This document shows, piece by piece, positions 38,246 through 45,882 of a stretch of 64,000 nucleotides of DNA. The position numbers and the translations under genes were made by a program. Each line of letters begins with the position of its first letter. The first letter of the stretch is position 1. The DNA comes from DATMER01 sp040349255 (GTDB taxonomy: Bacteria; Acidobacteriota; Thermoanaerobaculia; Multivoradales; UBA5704): contig JBEQUE010000085.1 of NCBI GenBank assembly GCA_040349255.1, positions 1-64,000 of the forward strand, written 5' to 3'. The notes beneath the pieces are model-generated. The model saw only the letters and a list, made by a program, of their open reading frames with translations, had not been told where the DNA came from and made no database searches.

Positions 38246-40393
38246 ATGCGACTTTCGAAGAAGAGGACCGTCCTGGCCGCGCTGGCCCTGATCGTGCCGG
38301 TCTCCGGCCTGATCCGGGTGGGCCGGGCGTCGGAAAGCCTCTTCCTGCCTTCGGAAGCCAGCCTGCGGCCGGGCACCTCCGCGCCGGCCGGCTCCTTCAA
38401 CGCCCAGAGCTGCGGCCGTTCCGGCTGCCATCCGCAGGCGGTGGCCGAGTGGGAGTCGTCGTCGCATCGCCACTCCGGCCTGGACAACCCCTGGTACCGG
38501 GCCACCCTGGAGGAGACCCGCGCCGCGGTCGGCGCCGTTCCGTCCCGCTGGTGCGCGGGCTGCCACACGCCGGCCCTGCTGCTCTCGGGCCTGGCCGACC
38601 GGCCGCCTGCGGAAACCGTGGCGCGGGCGGAGGGCCGGGCGGGCGTCTCGTGCACGGTCTGCCACTCCATCTCCCACGCCAAGGGCGTCACCGGCCAGGC
38701 GGCGTTCGAGCTGTCGCCCCCTCCCGCGCTGCGCGTCTCCCGGCGGAATGCGGAGGCCCACCGGCGCCAGCTTTCGTCGCCCGCCCTCCAGGGCGAGGCG
38801 GCGTCGGACACCTGCTCGACCTGCCATCGGGGCTCGGTGGACACGCCGGTCGGCGGCCACGGCTGGCTCTCGGTCCTGGACGACTATTCGCCCTGGCAGG
38901 CGAGCGACGCCTCGGGCCGCAGCGTGCCGAGGACGTCGGACCCGGTCGAGCCGCGGGGCTGCGTCGACTGCCACATGCCGCGGGTGCGGTCGCGCGACGC
39001 GGGGAACCGCGACGGCTGGGCCCGCTCGCACCGTTTCGCCGCGGCCAACACCGCCCTGCCGGCCCTGCGCGGCGACCGCGCTCAGCTCCAGGCCGTGACC
39101 GACTTCCTCCGCTCCGGCCAGGTGGCGGTCGACATCTTCGCCATGATCCAGGGCTCCGGCGCGACGTTCGACTTCCGCGCGCCGCTGAACCGCGTGTCCG
39201 CCAGCCTGCGGCGGGAGACCTCGACGCGCTTTGACGTCCTGGTCCGGAACACGGGCGTCGGCCACCTCTTCCCGGGCGGCAAGCAGGACCTCCACGACTG
39301 CTGGCTCGAGCTCAAGGCGGTGGACGAGAACGGCCGGGTCCTGTTCTGGAGCGGCAAGGCCGACGAAGGCGGCCCGGTCGCGGTCGAGGCGCACGACTTC
39401 GGCGTCACCTGGATCGACGAGAAGGGCGAGCCGGTCGAGAACCACCGGATCTGGGCCGCCCGCGTTCCGGTCAACCCCCAGCTCGTCGAGCCCGGCGGCG
39501 CGCAGATGGTCCTGTACGACATCGTGCTCCCGGCCGAATCCGGAGAGAGGGTCACCCTGACCGCCCGGCTCCACTACCGCCCCGTCTCCTGGGAGCTCAC
39601 GCAGTGGGCGTTCGCGCGGCTCGGCAATCCCGGCGCCCCCAGGCCGCCGCGCCTCCCGATCGTGACCCTGGCCGAGGACTCCGTCACGCTGCCCGTGGTG
39701 CCGGCCGACGCCCCTCCGCCCGAGCCGGCGCAGCCGGTTCCCGTGGCGTCGGACTACGCGCGCTGGAACAGCTATGGGTTCGCGCAGATCGTCCAGGGCA
39801 ACATGCGGGGGGCGCGCGAATCCTTCCTGCGCGCCGTCGAGCTCAAGCCGGACTTCACGGCGGGCGTGGCCAACTTCGGCCGGGCGGTGATGCTGGCCAA
39901 CGGCGACCTTCCGGCCGCCCGCGCCAGGCTGGAGGAGGCCCTGCGCCTCGACCCCGGCTTCCTCCGCACGCGCCTCGTCCTCGGGCAGCTCGAAAAACAG
40001 GAAGGCCGCTACGACCTCGCCATCGGGCATCTGAGCGCCGTGATCGCCCGCTACCCGCGGGACTTCGAGGCGCGGCGCGAGCTCGGGTCGACCTTCTTCC
40101 TGAGCCGCGACTTCGAGCGCGCCCTCCAGGAGATCCAGGCGGCCCTGGCGATCAACCCCGAGGACTCGGGAGCGCACTTCCTGGCCATGCAGATCCTGTC
40201 CGCCCTGCGCCAGCCGGATCGCGCCAAGGCGGAGATGGTCCTGTTCACCCGATACCGGCGCGATCCGGGCGCGAACCTCTTCATGCGGGACTACTTCCAG
40301 AAATACGAGGAAGGCAACTTCGAAATGGGCCGGCATCAGCACCGCTCCCTGCCGCCGGAGGAGCTCGTGAAACGACCGGAGACACGGGAGTGA
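38246..40393 (+). CDS. Multiheme c-type cytochrome with C-terminal TPR repeats
   Basis: 715 aa. A basic N-terminus and hydrophobic stretch (residues 4-27) form a signal peptide or signal anchor, so the protein should act outside the cytoplasm, where haem is attached. The first half has four CXXCH haem sites (CAGCH, CTVCH, CSTCH, CVDCH) and one CX4CH (CGRSGCH near residue 55), with the many spaced histidines of cytochrome c554-like folds. The last third (from about residue 507) has at least four TPR-like helices (WNSYGFAQIVQGNMRGARESF and following). Start ATG 38246 has GGAG just upstream, 9 bp after the permease stop. Its partner, the next gene, is a CRTAC/UnbV protein; I recall this pairing from acidobacterial genomes. 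Whether it is part of the natural-product pathway or a redox unit placed after it is not decided by sequence, but no promoter gap separates them. Confidence 0.87.
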   Translation: MRLSKKRTVLAALALIVPVSGLIRVGRASESLFLPSEASLRPGTSAPAGSFNAQSCGRSGCHPQAVAEWESSSHRHSGLDNPWYRATLEETRAAVGAVPSRWCAGCHTPALLLSGLADRPPAETVARAEGRAGVSCTVCHSISHAKGVTGQAAFELSPPPALRVSRRNAEAHRRQLSSPALQGEAASDTCSTCHRGSVDTPVGGHGWLSVLDDYSPWQASDASGRSVPRTSDPVEPRGCVDCHMPRVRSRDAGNRDGWARSHRFAAANTALPALRGDRAQLQAVTDFLRSGQVAVDIFAMIQGSGATFDFRAPLNRVSASLRRETSTRFDVLVRNTGVGHLFPGGKQDLHDCWLELKAVDENGRVLFWSGKADEGGPVAVEAHDFGVTWIDEKGEPVENHRIWAARVPVNPQLVEPGGAQMVLYDIVLPAESGERVTLTARLHYRPVSWELTQWAFARLGNPGAPRPPRLPIVTLAEDSVTLPVVPADAPPPEPAQPVPVASDYARWNSYGFAQIVQGNMRGARESFLRAVELKPDFTAGVANFGRAVMLANGDLPAARARLEEALRLDPGFLRTRLVLGQLEKQEGRYDLAIGHLSAVIARYPRDFEARRELGSTFFLSRDFERALQEIQAALAINPEDSGAHFLAMQILSALRQPDRAKAEMVLFTRYRRDPGANLFMRDYFQKYEEGNFEMGRHQHRSLPPEELVKRPETRE

Positions 40394-40398
40394 GACTC

Positions 40399-42048
40399 AT
40401 GCGATCGACCCTTGCGCTGCTTCTCGGGCTCACGGCCCTGCCCGCCCCGTCCCAGCCCGCCCCGTCCCAGGAGACCCCGGCGGCGAGATTCTTCGACGTC
40501 ACGGAGGCGGCGGGCATCGCCTGGACCCACAACAACGGCGCCTTCGGCCAGCGCTGGCTGCCCGAGACCCTGGGCCCCGGCGTGATCGTCCTCGACGCCA
40601 ACGGCGACCAGCGGCCCGACCTGCTCTTCATCAACGGCCGGAGCTTCCCGGGCAAGCCCGGCAAGGAGACCACCCCGGCCCTCTACCTGAACCTGGGAGG
40701 CCTGAAGTTCAAGGAGGCCACCCAGGAGGCGGGGCTCGCCTTCAGCTCCTACTGCCTCGGCGGATCGGCGGCCGACGTCGACAACGACGGCGATCCCGAC
40801 GTCTATCTCTCCTGCGTCGGCCAGGACCACCTGCTGCGCAACGACGGCGGGCGGTTCACCGACGTCAGCCAGCAGGCCGGGCTGACCCGGGACTACGAGC
40901 TCGGCGCCTCGGCCGCGTTCTTCGACGCCGACCGGGACGGCTGGGTCGACCTCTACGTCGCCCGCTACGTCCGCTGGACGCCCGAGACCGATCAGTTCTG
41001 CGCCTTCTACGGCAAGGCGAAGTCGTACTGCACCCCGATCGTCTACCAGGGCGCCGCGTCGCGCTTCTACCGCAACCGGGGAAACGGCACCTTCGAGGAC
41101 CGGACCCGCGCCGCCGGTCTCTACCTCCCGGAAGCCAAGGCGCTGGGCGTGGTGCCGGTGGACGTCGACGGCGACCTGTGGACCGACCTTGCCGTGACCT
41201 GCGACACCTGTCCGAACCTGCTCTTCCGCAACAAGGGGGACGGCACCTTCGAGGACATCGGCCTGACCTCCGGGCTGGCCCTCTCCGTCACCGGCCAGGC
41301 CCGCGGCGGCATGGGGATCGACGCCGGCGACTACGACCACAGCGGCCGGCCGGGCCTCGTCGCCACCTACTTTTCGCGCGAGATGACCGGCCTCTATCAC
41401 AACGAAGGGGACCGCTTCTTCCTCGACGAAGGCCCCAACTCCGAGGTCGGCCGCAACACCCTGACCACGCTGGGCTGGGGCGCCTTCTTCTTCGACTTCG
41501 ACCTCGACGGCTGGCTCGACCTGCTGATCGCCAACGGCCATCTCGACGAACAGGTGGAGACGGTCCAGCAGCTGGTCAAATACGCGGAGCCTCAGCAGCT
41601 CTTCCGCAACCAGGGCAAGGGACGGTTCCAGGAGGTCACCGGCACGATCGGAGGCGACCTGGCGCGGCCCCTGGTCGCGCGCGGCGCGGCGTTCGCCGAT
41701 CTGGATGGAGACGGGGATCCCGATCTCGTCCTCACGACCAGCGCTGGTCCCGCAAAGGTATTCGAGAACCGCGGCCCGCACGGCAACTGGCTGCGCGTCG
41801 CGCTGCAGGGCGGGAAGAGCAATCGGGACGGGCTGGGAGCCGCGATCTCGGTCACGGCGGGAGGCATGACGCAGACCTGGCAGGTCCGCGCCGGGGGCAG
41901 TTATCTGTCGCAATCGGAGATCGCCCCGACCTTCGGCCTGGGAGCGGCGGGCACCGTCGATACGGTGACCGTCCGCTGGCCGTCCGGGACGGTCCAGACC
42001 CTGAACGGAGTCACGATCAATCAAGTTCTCAAGGTGGTGGAGCCATGA
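40399..42048 (+). CDS. CRTAC1-like secreted beta-propeller with C-terminal ASPIC/UnbV domain
   Basis: 549 aa. N-terminal signal peptide (MRSTLALLLGLTALPAPSQ), so exported. At least seven VCBS/FG-GAP-type blades carry acidic D-x-D-x-D-G calcium-loop motifs (DANGDQRPDL, DVDNDGDPDV, DADRDGWVDL, DVDGDLWTDL, DFDLDGWLDL, DLDGDGDPDL). The C-terminal 80 residues (NWLRVALQGGKSNRDGLGA .. VRWPSGTVQTL) form the ASPIC/UnbV domain. UnbV-type genes are also known from enediyne gene clusters, and CRTAC proteins are abundant in Acidobacteriota and Planctomycetes; the molecular role is undefined. Start ATG 40399 was preferred over GTG 40390 because GGGAG (40386-40390) is 8 bp before it. The stop overlaps the next ATG. 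Confidence 0.88.
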   Translation: MRSTLALLLGLTALPAPSQPAPSQETPAARFFDVTEAAGIAWTHNNGAFGQRWLPETLGPGVIVLDANGDQRPDLLFINGRSFPGKPGKETTPALYLNLGGLKFKEATQEAGLAFSSYCLGGSAADVDNDGDPDVYLSCVGQDHLLRNDGGRFTDVSQQAGLTRDYELGASAAFFDADRDGWVDLYVARYVRWTPETDQFCAFYGKAKSYCTPIVYQGAASRFYRNRGNGTFEDRTRAAGLYLPEAKALGVVPVDVDGDLWTDLAVTCDTCPNLLFRNKGDGTFEDIGLTSGLALSVTGQARGGMGIDAGDYDHSGRPGLVATYFSREMTGLYHNEGDRFFLDEGPNSEVGRNTLTTLGWGAFFFDFDLDGWLDLLIANGHLDEQVETVQQLVKYAEPQQLFRNQGKGRFQEVTGTIGGDLARPLVARGAAFADLDGDGDPDLVLTTSAGPAKVFENRGPHGNWLRVALQGGKSNRDGLGAAISVTAGGMTQTWQVRAGGSYLSQSEIAPTFGLGAAGTVDTVTVRWPSGTVQTLNGVTINQVLKVVEP

Positions 42049-43271
42049 AATTCGATCTTCTCTGTATCCATTGCGGCCGATCGCACCCGCCGTTGACGGT
42101 CCGTTGCGAGGAGGGGTGCACCTCGCTGCTCCGCACCCGTTACGAGGCGAAGAGCTTTGAGCCCAACGGGGAGGCGGGCCTGTTCCGCTTCCTGGACTGG
42201 CTGCCCTGCGAGAGCGGGATCGAGAGCGGCGTCGGTCCGATCGTCTTCCGCGCCGACCGCGTCGGCAACTGGCTCGGGCTCGACAACCTGTACTGCGCGT
42301 TCAACGGCTACTGGCCCGAGCGGGGAGCCGCGAACCCGACCGGCACGTTCAAGGACCTCGAAGCGCTGCCGACGCTGCTCGGGCTGCGGGACCGCGGCAA
42401 GGCGAGGATCATCCTCGCCTCGGCCGGCAATACGGCGCGCGCCTTTGCGCACGCCGCCCGGGTGCTCGACTTCACGGTCTACATCGTCGTGCCGGAGACC
42501 ATGCTGCACCGGCTGTGGCTTCCCGAGGACGGAGCGTCCCGGGGCAACGTCCGCCTGGCCGCCGTCCGCGGGAGCTCCGACTACTCGCAGGCGATCCGCA
42601 TCGCGGACGAGCTGGCGAAGCGCTACGAGCTGGATTCCGAGGGCGGAGCGAAGAACGTCGCCCGGCGGGACGGCATGGGCACGGTCATGCTGGAAGCCGC
42701 GCGGGTGCTGGGACGCCTGCCCGACCACTATTTCCAGGCGGTGGGCAGCGGCACCGGAGGGATCGCGGCCTACGAGGCCTCGCTGCGGCTCCTCGGCGAC
42801 GACCGCTTCGCTGGCCAGGCGCTGCCGCGCCTGCATCTGAGCCAGAACGCCCCCTTCCTGCCGATCTATCAGGCCTGGAAGGGAGAGACCTGGACGCCCG
42901 GACCGGACGAGGACCTCTTCGCGAGCGTCCTGGCGAACCGGACCCCGCCCTACGCGATCCGCGGCGGCGTCGCCGACGCCCTGAAGGCGAGCGCGGGAGA
43001 TGTCTACTCCGTCGCGAGCGACGACGCGATCGCGGCGGGCCGCGAGCTCTCGGAGATCGAAGGGATCGACCTGGAGCCCGCGGCCGCGGTCGCGGTGGCT
43101 TCGCTGCGGCAGGCGGTCGCCGAGGGGAAGGTGCGGCGCGACGACCTCATCCTCCTGAACCTCACGGGCGGAGGCCTCGAGCGTCTCCGGCGTGATTTCG
43201 ACTGCCGCGCCATGGAGCCCGACCTCTGGATCGACGAGTCGAGCCTGGACTCGTTCGAGTCGATCCTCTGA
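42045..43271 (+). CDS. PLP-dependent threonine synthase / cysteate synthase-like enzyme
   Basis: 408 aa, fold type II PLP enzyme. The N-terminus has a zinc-ribbon-like pair (CIHCG .. CEEGC, residues 7-28) as in many threonine synthases. The PLP lysine lies in NPTGTFKDLEA (residues 98-108; threonine synthases usually read FKDR), and a glycine-rich phosphate loop, GSGTGGIAAYEA, near residues 232-243. The family eliminates phosphate from O-phosphohomoserine (threonine synthase) or exchanges phosphate for sulfite on O-phosphoserine (cysteate synthase). The altered lysine motif and the position as last gene of the biosynthetic run, with a 4-bp overlap, argue for a specialised beta- or gamma-replacement enzyme rather than the housekeeping threonine synthase. 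It might supply a non-standard amino acid for A5 or A6. That link is inference; the fold assignment is firm. Confidence 0.8.
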   Translation: MKFDLLCIHCGRSHPPLTVRCEEGCTSLLRTRYEAKSFEPNGEAGLFRFLDWLPCESGIESGVGPIVFRADRVGNWLGLDNLYCAFNGYWPERGAANPTGTFKDLEALPTLLGLRDRGKARIILASAGNTARAFAHAARVLDFTVYIVVPETMLHRLWLPEDGASRGNVRLAAVRGSSDYSQAIRIADELAKRYELDSEGGAKNVARRDGMGTVMLEAARVLGRLPDHYFQAVGSGTGGIAAYEASLRLLGDDRFAGQALPRLHLSQNAPFLPIYQAWKGETWTPGPDEDLFASVLANRTPPYAIRGGVADALKASAGDVYSVASDDAIAAGRELSEIEGIDLEPAAAVAVASLRQAVAEGKVRRDDLILLNLTGGGLERLRRDFDCRAMEPDLWIDESSLDSFESIL

Positions 43272-43279
43272 GCGGGCCT

Positions 43280-43726
43280 TCAATCGAGGAGGTCGCGTTC
43301 GTCGAAATCGATCCTGTGCATGCGCAGGAGAGAGACGAGCTCGTCCGTGAAGGACGATCCCTTGTGATGCTCTTCCTGGCGCTGGATGTACCTTCGAACC
43401 GTCGCCACCTGAGATTCGCTGACCGTGAAAGCGCCGTACCCGTTCTGCCAGGCGAACCAGCATTCCGGCCTCTGGTTCAGCCAGTGGGAGGAGTTGCCTT
43501 TGATTCTCTGGACCATGTCCGAGACGGCGATGGCCGCCCCGAACCGGACGAGAAGGTGGACATGATCCTCCACGCCGCCGATTTCGAGGAGGATCCCGTT
43601 TTCTCCGCGGATCACACCGCCCAGATAGGGGTACAGCCGCTCCCGGATCTCCCCGGTAATCAGTGGAACCCGCTCCTTCGTGCTGAACACGACGTGATAG
43701 ATGAGCTTCGTATAGGTCTTGGACAT
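43280..43726 (-). CDS. REP-associated tyrosine transposase (IS200/Y1 HUH family)
   Basis: 148 aa from MSKTYTKLIYHVVFSTKER, the usual opening of IS200-like TnpA and RAYT proteins. GGAGAGG sits just upstream of this ATG, so it is preferred over an 18-codon longer form. The HUH metal motif is DHVHLL (residue 54 onward), and the catalytic Tyr lies in the later helix (TVRRYIQRQEEHH). Y1 transposases nick and join single-stranded DNA at small hairpins; RAYTs act on REP palindromes. Three REP-like palindromes lie within 600 bp on its 5' side, which supports the RAYT reading. Lacks an associated TnpB. It is convergent with the biosynthetic run, 8 bp after its last stop, so it may mark the cluster's right border. 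Confidence 0.85.
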   Translation of the reverse strand: MSKTYTKLIYHVVFSTKERVPLITGEIRERLYPYLGGVIRGENGILLEIGGVEDHVHLLVRFGAAIAVSDMVQRIKGNSSHWLNQRPECWFAWQNGYGAFTVSESQVATVRRYIQRQEEHHKGSSFTDELVSLLRMHRIDFDERDLLD

Positions 43727-43870
43727 CGCCTCTCCCCGGCGGATTCTCTCTGCACGCCACGCTCTGTGGTGCCAGTCCATGTCGTGTGACTTGACTGGAG
43801 ATTATCGGAATACGGAGACCGGCGCCACCAGTATCATCCCGGTGCGACCGCGCTGCCAGAAGCGCCCCTC

Positions 43871-43909
43871 GTGGGCGCTGGTACGTAGCCCCGGGTTTCA
43901 ACCCGGGGC
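43871..43909 (+). repeat. REP-like palindrome, copy 1
   Basis: The 39-bp unit reads GTGGGCGCTGGTACGTAG, then a near-perfect palindrome (GCCCCGGGTTTCAACCCGGGGC, shown here as stem GCCCCGGGTT, loop TC, stem AACCCGGGGC). It matches copy 3 with one substitution (A/G). GC-rich hairpins of this type beside a RAYT gene are typical REP elements. Nearby shorter palindromes (GCCCCTTCAGGGGC near 43937 and CCCCTGAAGGGG near 44044) belong to the same palindrome-rich spacer. Confidence 0.8.
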
Positions 43910-44096
43910 AGGGTTCCCGGATCGATTCCCCAGCGCCCCTTCAGGGGCGTTGGCGCGGACGTGGGTCGGTCCGGTCCACGCCTGCCGGTGACGCCGCCGT
44001 GCCTGCCCACAGGCCCACGCCTGCCTGCCGGTGCCCGCCCACGCCCCTGAAGGGGCTCAAAACGCAACGGCGTAATGGCGTGCGTCGCCGCCGTTG

Positions 44097-44136
44097 GCCC
44101 CGGGTTGAAACCCGGGGCTACGTGCCCGCGCCCGCA
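44097..44136 (-). repeat. REP-like palindrome, inverted copy 2
   Basis: Same palindrome on the opposite strand (GCCCCGGGTTGAAACCCGGGGC on +, split here as stem GCCCCGGGTT, loop GA, stem AACCCGGGGC), followed by CTACGTGCCC, the complement of the GGGCRCGTAG tail. Copy 1/copy 2 and copy 2/copy 3 therefore form inverted pairs, the REPIN-like arrangement known for RAYT-mobilised repeats. The rest of 43727-44362 holds no credible gene. Confidence 0.75.
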
Positions 44137-44285
44137 AGGGGCGCGTTGGATAAGCCTCCTGATGCGAGGCCGGAGGTCAAGCCTCCTGGTGTCAGAGGCC
44201 AGCCACCGGGCCGACGACATACACCACGAATGCGATCTGGGACGGGCGATCGCCAACGCCGCCATCATTCTGGTGGCGCCCCCTT

Positions 44286-44325
44286 GTGGGCGCTGGTGCG
44301 TAGCCCCGGGTTTCAACCCGGGGCT
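44286..44325 (+). repeat. REP-like palindrome, copy 3
   Basis: Near-identical to copy 1 over 39 bp. It ends three bases before the TATAAT -10 box of the downstream operon, so the hairpin occupies the place where a -35 region would be. Confidence 0.8.
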
Positions 44326-44327
44326 GC

Positions 44328-44333
44328 TATAAT
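44328..44333 (+). promoter_or_regulatory. -10 box (TATAAT) of the Gfo/Idh-VOC-TIR operon
   Basis: GCTATAATTCAAG gives a perfect TATAAT 30 bp before the ATG at 44363. No good -35 is visible because the REP palindrome occupies that position. GGAGG at 44347 serves as ribosome binding site. Confidence 0.6.
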
Positions 44334-44362
44334 TCAAGTTTCGTCCTGGAGGCGAGATCGCC

Positions 44363-45466
44363 ATGCCCGGCTCGATCCGTATCGGTCTCATCGGCCTTGG
44401 CAGCCAGATCCGGGATTTCCATCTCCCCTTCCTGGAGCAGCGCGGGCTGCGCGAAGGGGACGTCGAGATCGGCTGGATCAGCGGCTACGTGGAAGAGGAC
44501 CGGCGCTTCGCCGAGCCCTACGAATCCCGCTGCCCCTGCCGGCCCGGGGACGCCTGGCGCGAGCTGCTGGTCCAGGACCGCGTGGACGCGGTGCTGGTCA
44601 GCCTCCCCAATGCGCTGCACGAGCCGCCGATCCGTTGCGCCCTGGACCTCGGCGTGAACGTCGCGGTGGACAAGCCGACCACGGTCGAGGCGGCGCACGT
44701 GCGCTCCCTGGTGGAGACGGCGGAGCGCTCCGGTCTCGTCTTCCTCACCATCGCCCAGCGCCGGTATGAGGCCGTCTACCGGACCGTGCGCGACCTCGTC
44801 GCGGCTGGCGAGCTCGGCCGGCCGAAATACATCGGCTACCTCATCGCCCATTCCGTGCCCGGCCGCGGTGGCGGGAGCTGGCATTTCTCGAAACGCCTGT
44901 CGGGAGGGGGGGCCCTGATCTCCTCGGGCTATCACGGCATCGACATCGTCCTCTGGCTCCTGGCGCACGGCCCGACCCCGGCGCCGCCTCCGAGCTCGGT
45001 CTCGGCGCAGTGGATCCTGGACGACCAGTTCCCGCCGCCGGAGCCGGACGACCGCACGGAGTCGGTGGCCGCGGTCCGGATCATGCTCGGCGAGGGCGAG
45101 GAGAGAGCCGTTTTCCAGATCACGGCTTCCTTCGAGAGCCCGCGGGGGAGCCTCGACGAGAACATCAAGATCTTCGGCACCCGGGGGGCGGTCCGCCTGA
45201 TGCGGGACCGGATCGAGCGCAAGGACATGAGCGCTGCCAGCCTGGTCTATCAGAGCGCGGAGGGCGGGATCCGGCCCTACGACACCTCGGGCCTGGCGGG
45301 GGAGCGCTCGGCTCCCGTGGCAGACTTCGTCAACGCGGTCTTGGCGAGGAAGCGCGGCGAGAGCTGGCAGGTGGTCAGCCCGGCGAAGGACAGCGTGCGG
45401 GTCGTCGAGATCATCGAGAAGGCCTATCAGTCCGCAGAGCGGGGAGGAGAGGAGATTCCGCTATGA
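44363..45466 (+). CDS. Gfo/Idh/MocA-family NAD(P)-dependent oxidoreductase
   Basis: 367 aa. N-terminal Rossmann fold with IRIGLIGLGSQIRDFHLPFL (GxGxxx nucleotide loop, residues 5-24). The family EKP-type motif appears as VAVDKPTTVEAAH near residues 97-109, with DKP for EKP. The C-terminal beta-sheet domain has SSGYHGIDIVLWLL, where the family keeps a catalytic His-Asp pair. Members oxidise or reduce sugar, inositol or amino-sugar derivatives with NAD(P); the substrate cannot be assigned here. First gene of a four-gene operon with a VOC protein, a TIR protein and a second family member. The last codon overlaps the VOC start (ATGA). Confidence 0.88.
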   Translation: MPGSIRIGLIGLGSQIRDFHLPFLEQRGLREGDVEIGWISGYVEEDRRFAEPYESRCPCRPGDAWRELLVQDRVDAVLVSLPNALHEPPIRCALDLGVNVAVDKPTTVEAAHVRSLVETAERSGLVFLTIAQRRYEAVYRTVRDLVAAGELGRPKYIGYLIAHSVPGRGGGSWHFSKRLSGGGALISSGYHGIDIVLWLLAHGPTPAPPPSSVSAQWILDDQFPPPEPDDRTESVAAVRIMLGEGEERAVFQITASFESPRGSLDENIKIFGTRGAVRLMRDRIERKDMSAASLVYQSAEGGIRPYDTSGLAGERSAPVADFVNAVLARKRGESWQVVSPAKDSVRVVEIIEKAYQSAERGGEEIPL

Positions 45467-45870
45467 CGTCCATGGAGCTGCATCACGTCGCCATCCAGAC
45501 CAGCGATCTCGACAGGGCCCTGCGGTTCTACGTGGACGTGCTCGGCGGCGAGGTGCTGGAGCGCCAGAGGTTCAAGAAGCGCCAGATGGCCTGGATCCGG
45601 GTGGGCAACCTCCGCATCGAGCTCTACTCGAAACGGGAGGGCGAGTCGCTGCGCCCCTGGGAGGACTTCTATTCGGGTCCGGTGCACATCGCTTTCGCCG
45701 TGCCGGACCTGGATGCCTTCCTGGCCGACGCCCTCGCCAAGGGGGCGAGCTTCCATCCCTCCCATCCGGAGCCGTTCATTCCGCCGGCGCCGGGAGCGCA
45801 GAGGATGGCCTATCTGCTGGGCCCCGACGGCGAGGAGTTCGAGGTCCGGGGAAGAGACGACGCCGGATAA
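45463..45870 (+). CDS. VOC (glyoxalase/bleomycin resistance-type) family protein
   Basis: 135 aa with the paired beta-alpha-beta-beta-beta units of the vicinal oxygen chelate fold: MELHHVAIQTSDLDRALRFYVDVLGG .. LRIELYSK and GPVHIAFAVPDLDAFLADALAKGA .. YLLGPDGEEFEV. Candidate metal ligands are His in HHVA, Glu in RIELYS, His in VHIAF and Glu in EEFEV. The best comparison is to methylmalonyl-CoA epimerase or lactoylglutathione lyase-like VOC members. Translationally coupled to the preceding oxidoreductase, so probably acts on the same small-molecule route. A binding or resistance role cannot be excluded. Confidence 0.85.
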   Translation: MTSMELHHVAIQTSDLDRALRFYVDVLGGEVLERQRFKKRQMAWIRVGNLRIELYSKREGESLRPWEDFYSGPVHIAFAVPDLDAFLADALAKGASFHPSHPEPFIPPAPGAQRMAYLLGPDGEEFEVRGRDDAG

Positions 45871-45882
45871 GGAGGATGCCGC

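Noticed and set aside
43834..44391. Open frames through the REP region (for example 185 codons on the minus strand)
   Set aside because: They are built from the palindromic repeats, have no recognisable domain and lack ribosome sites.
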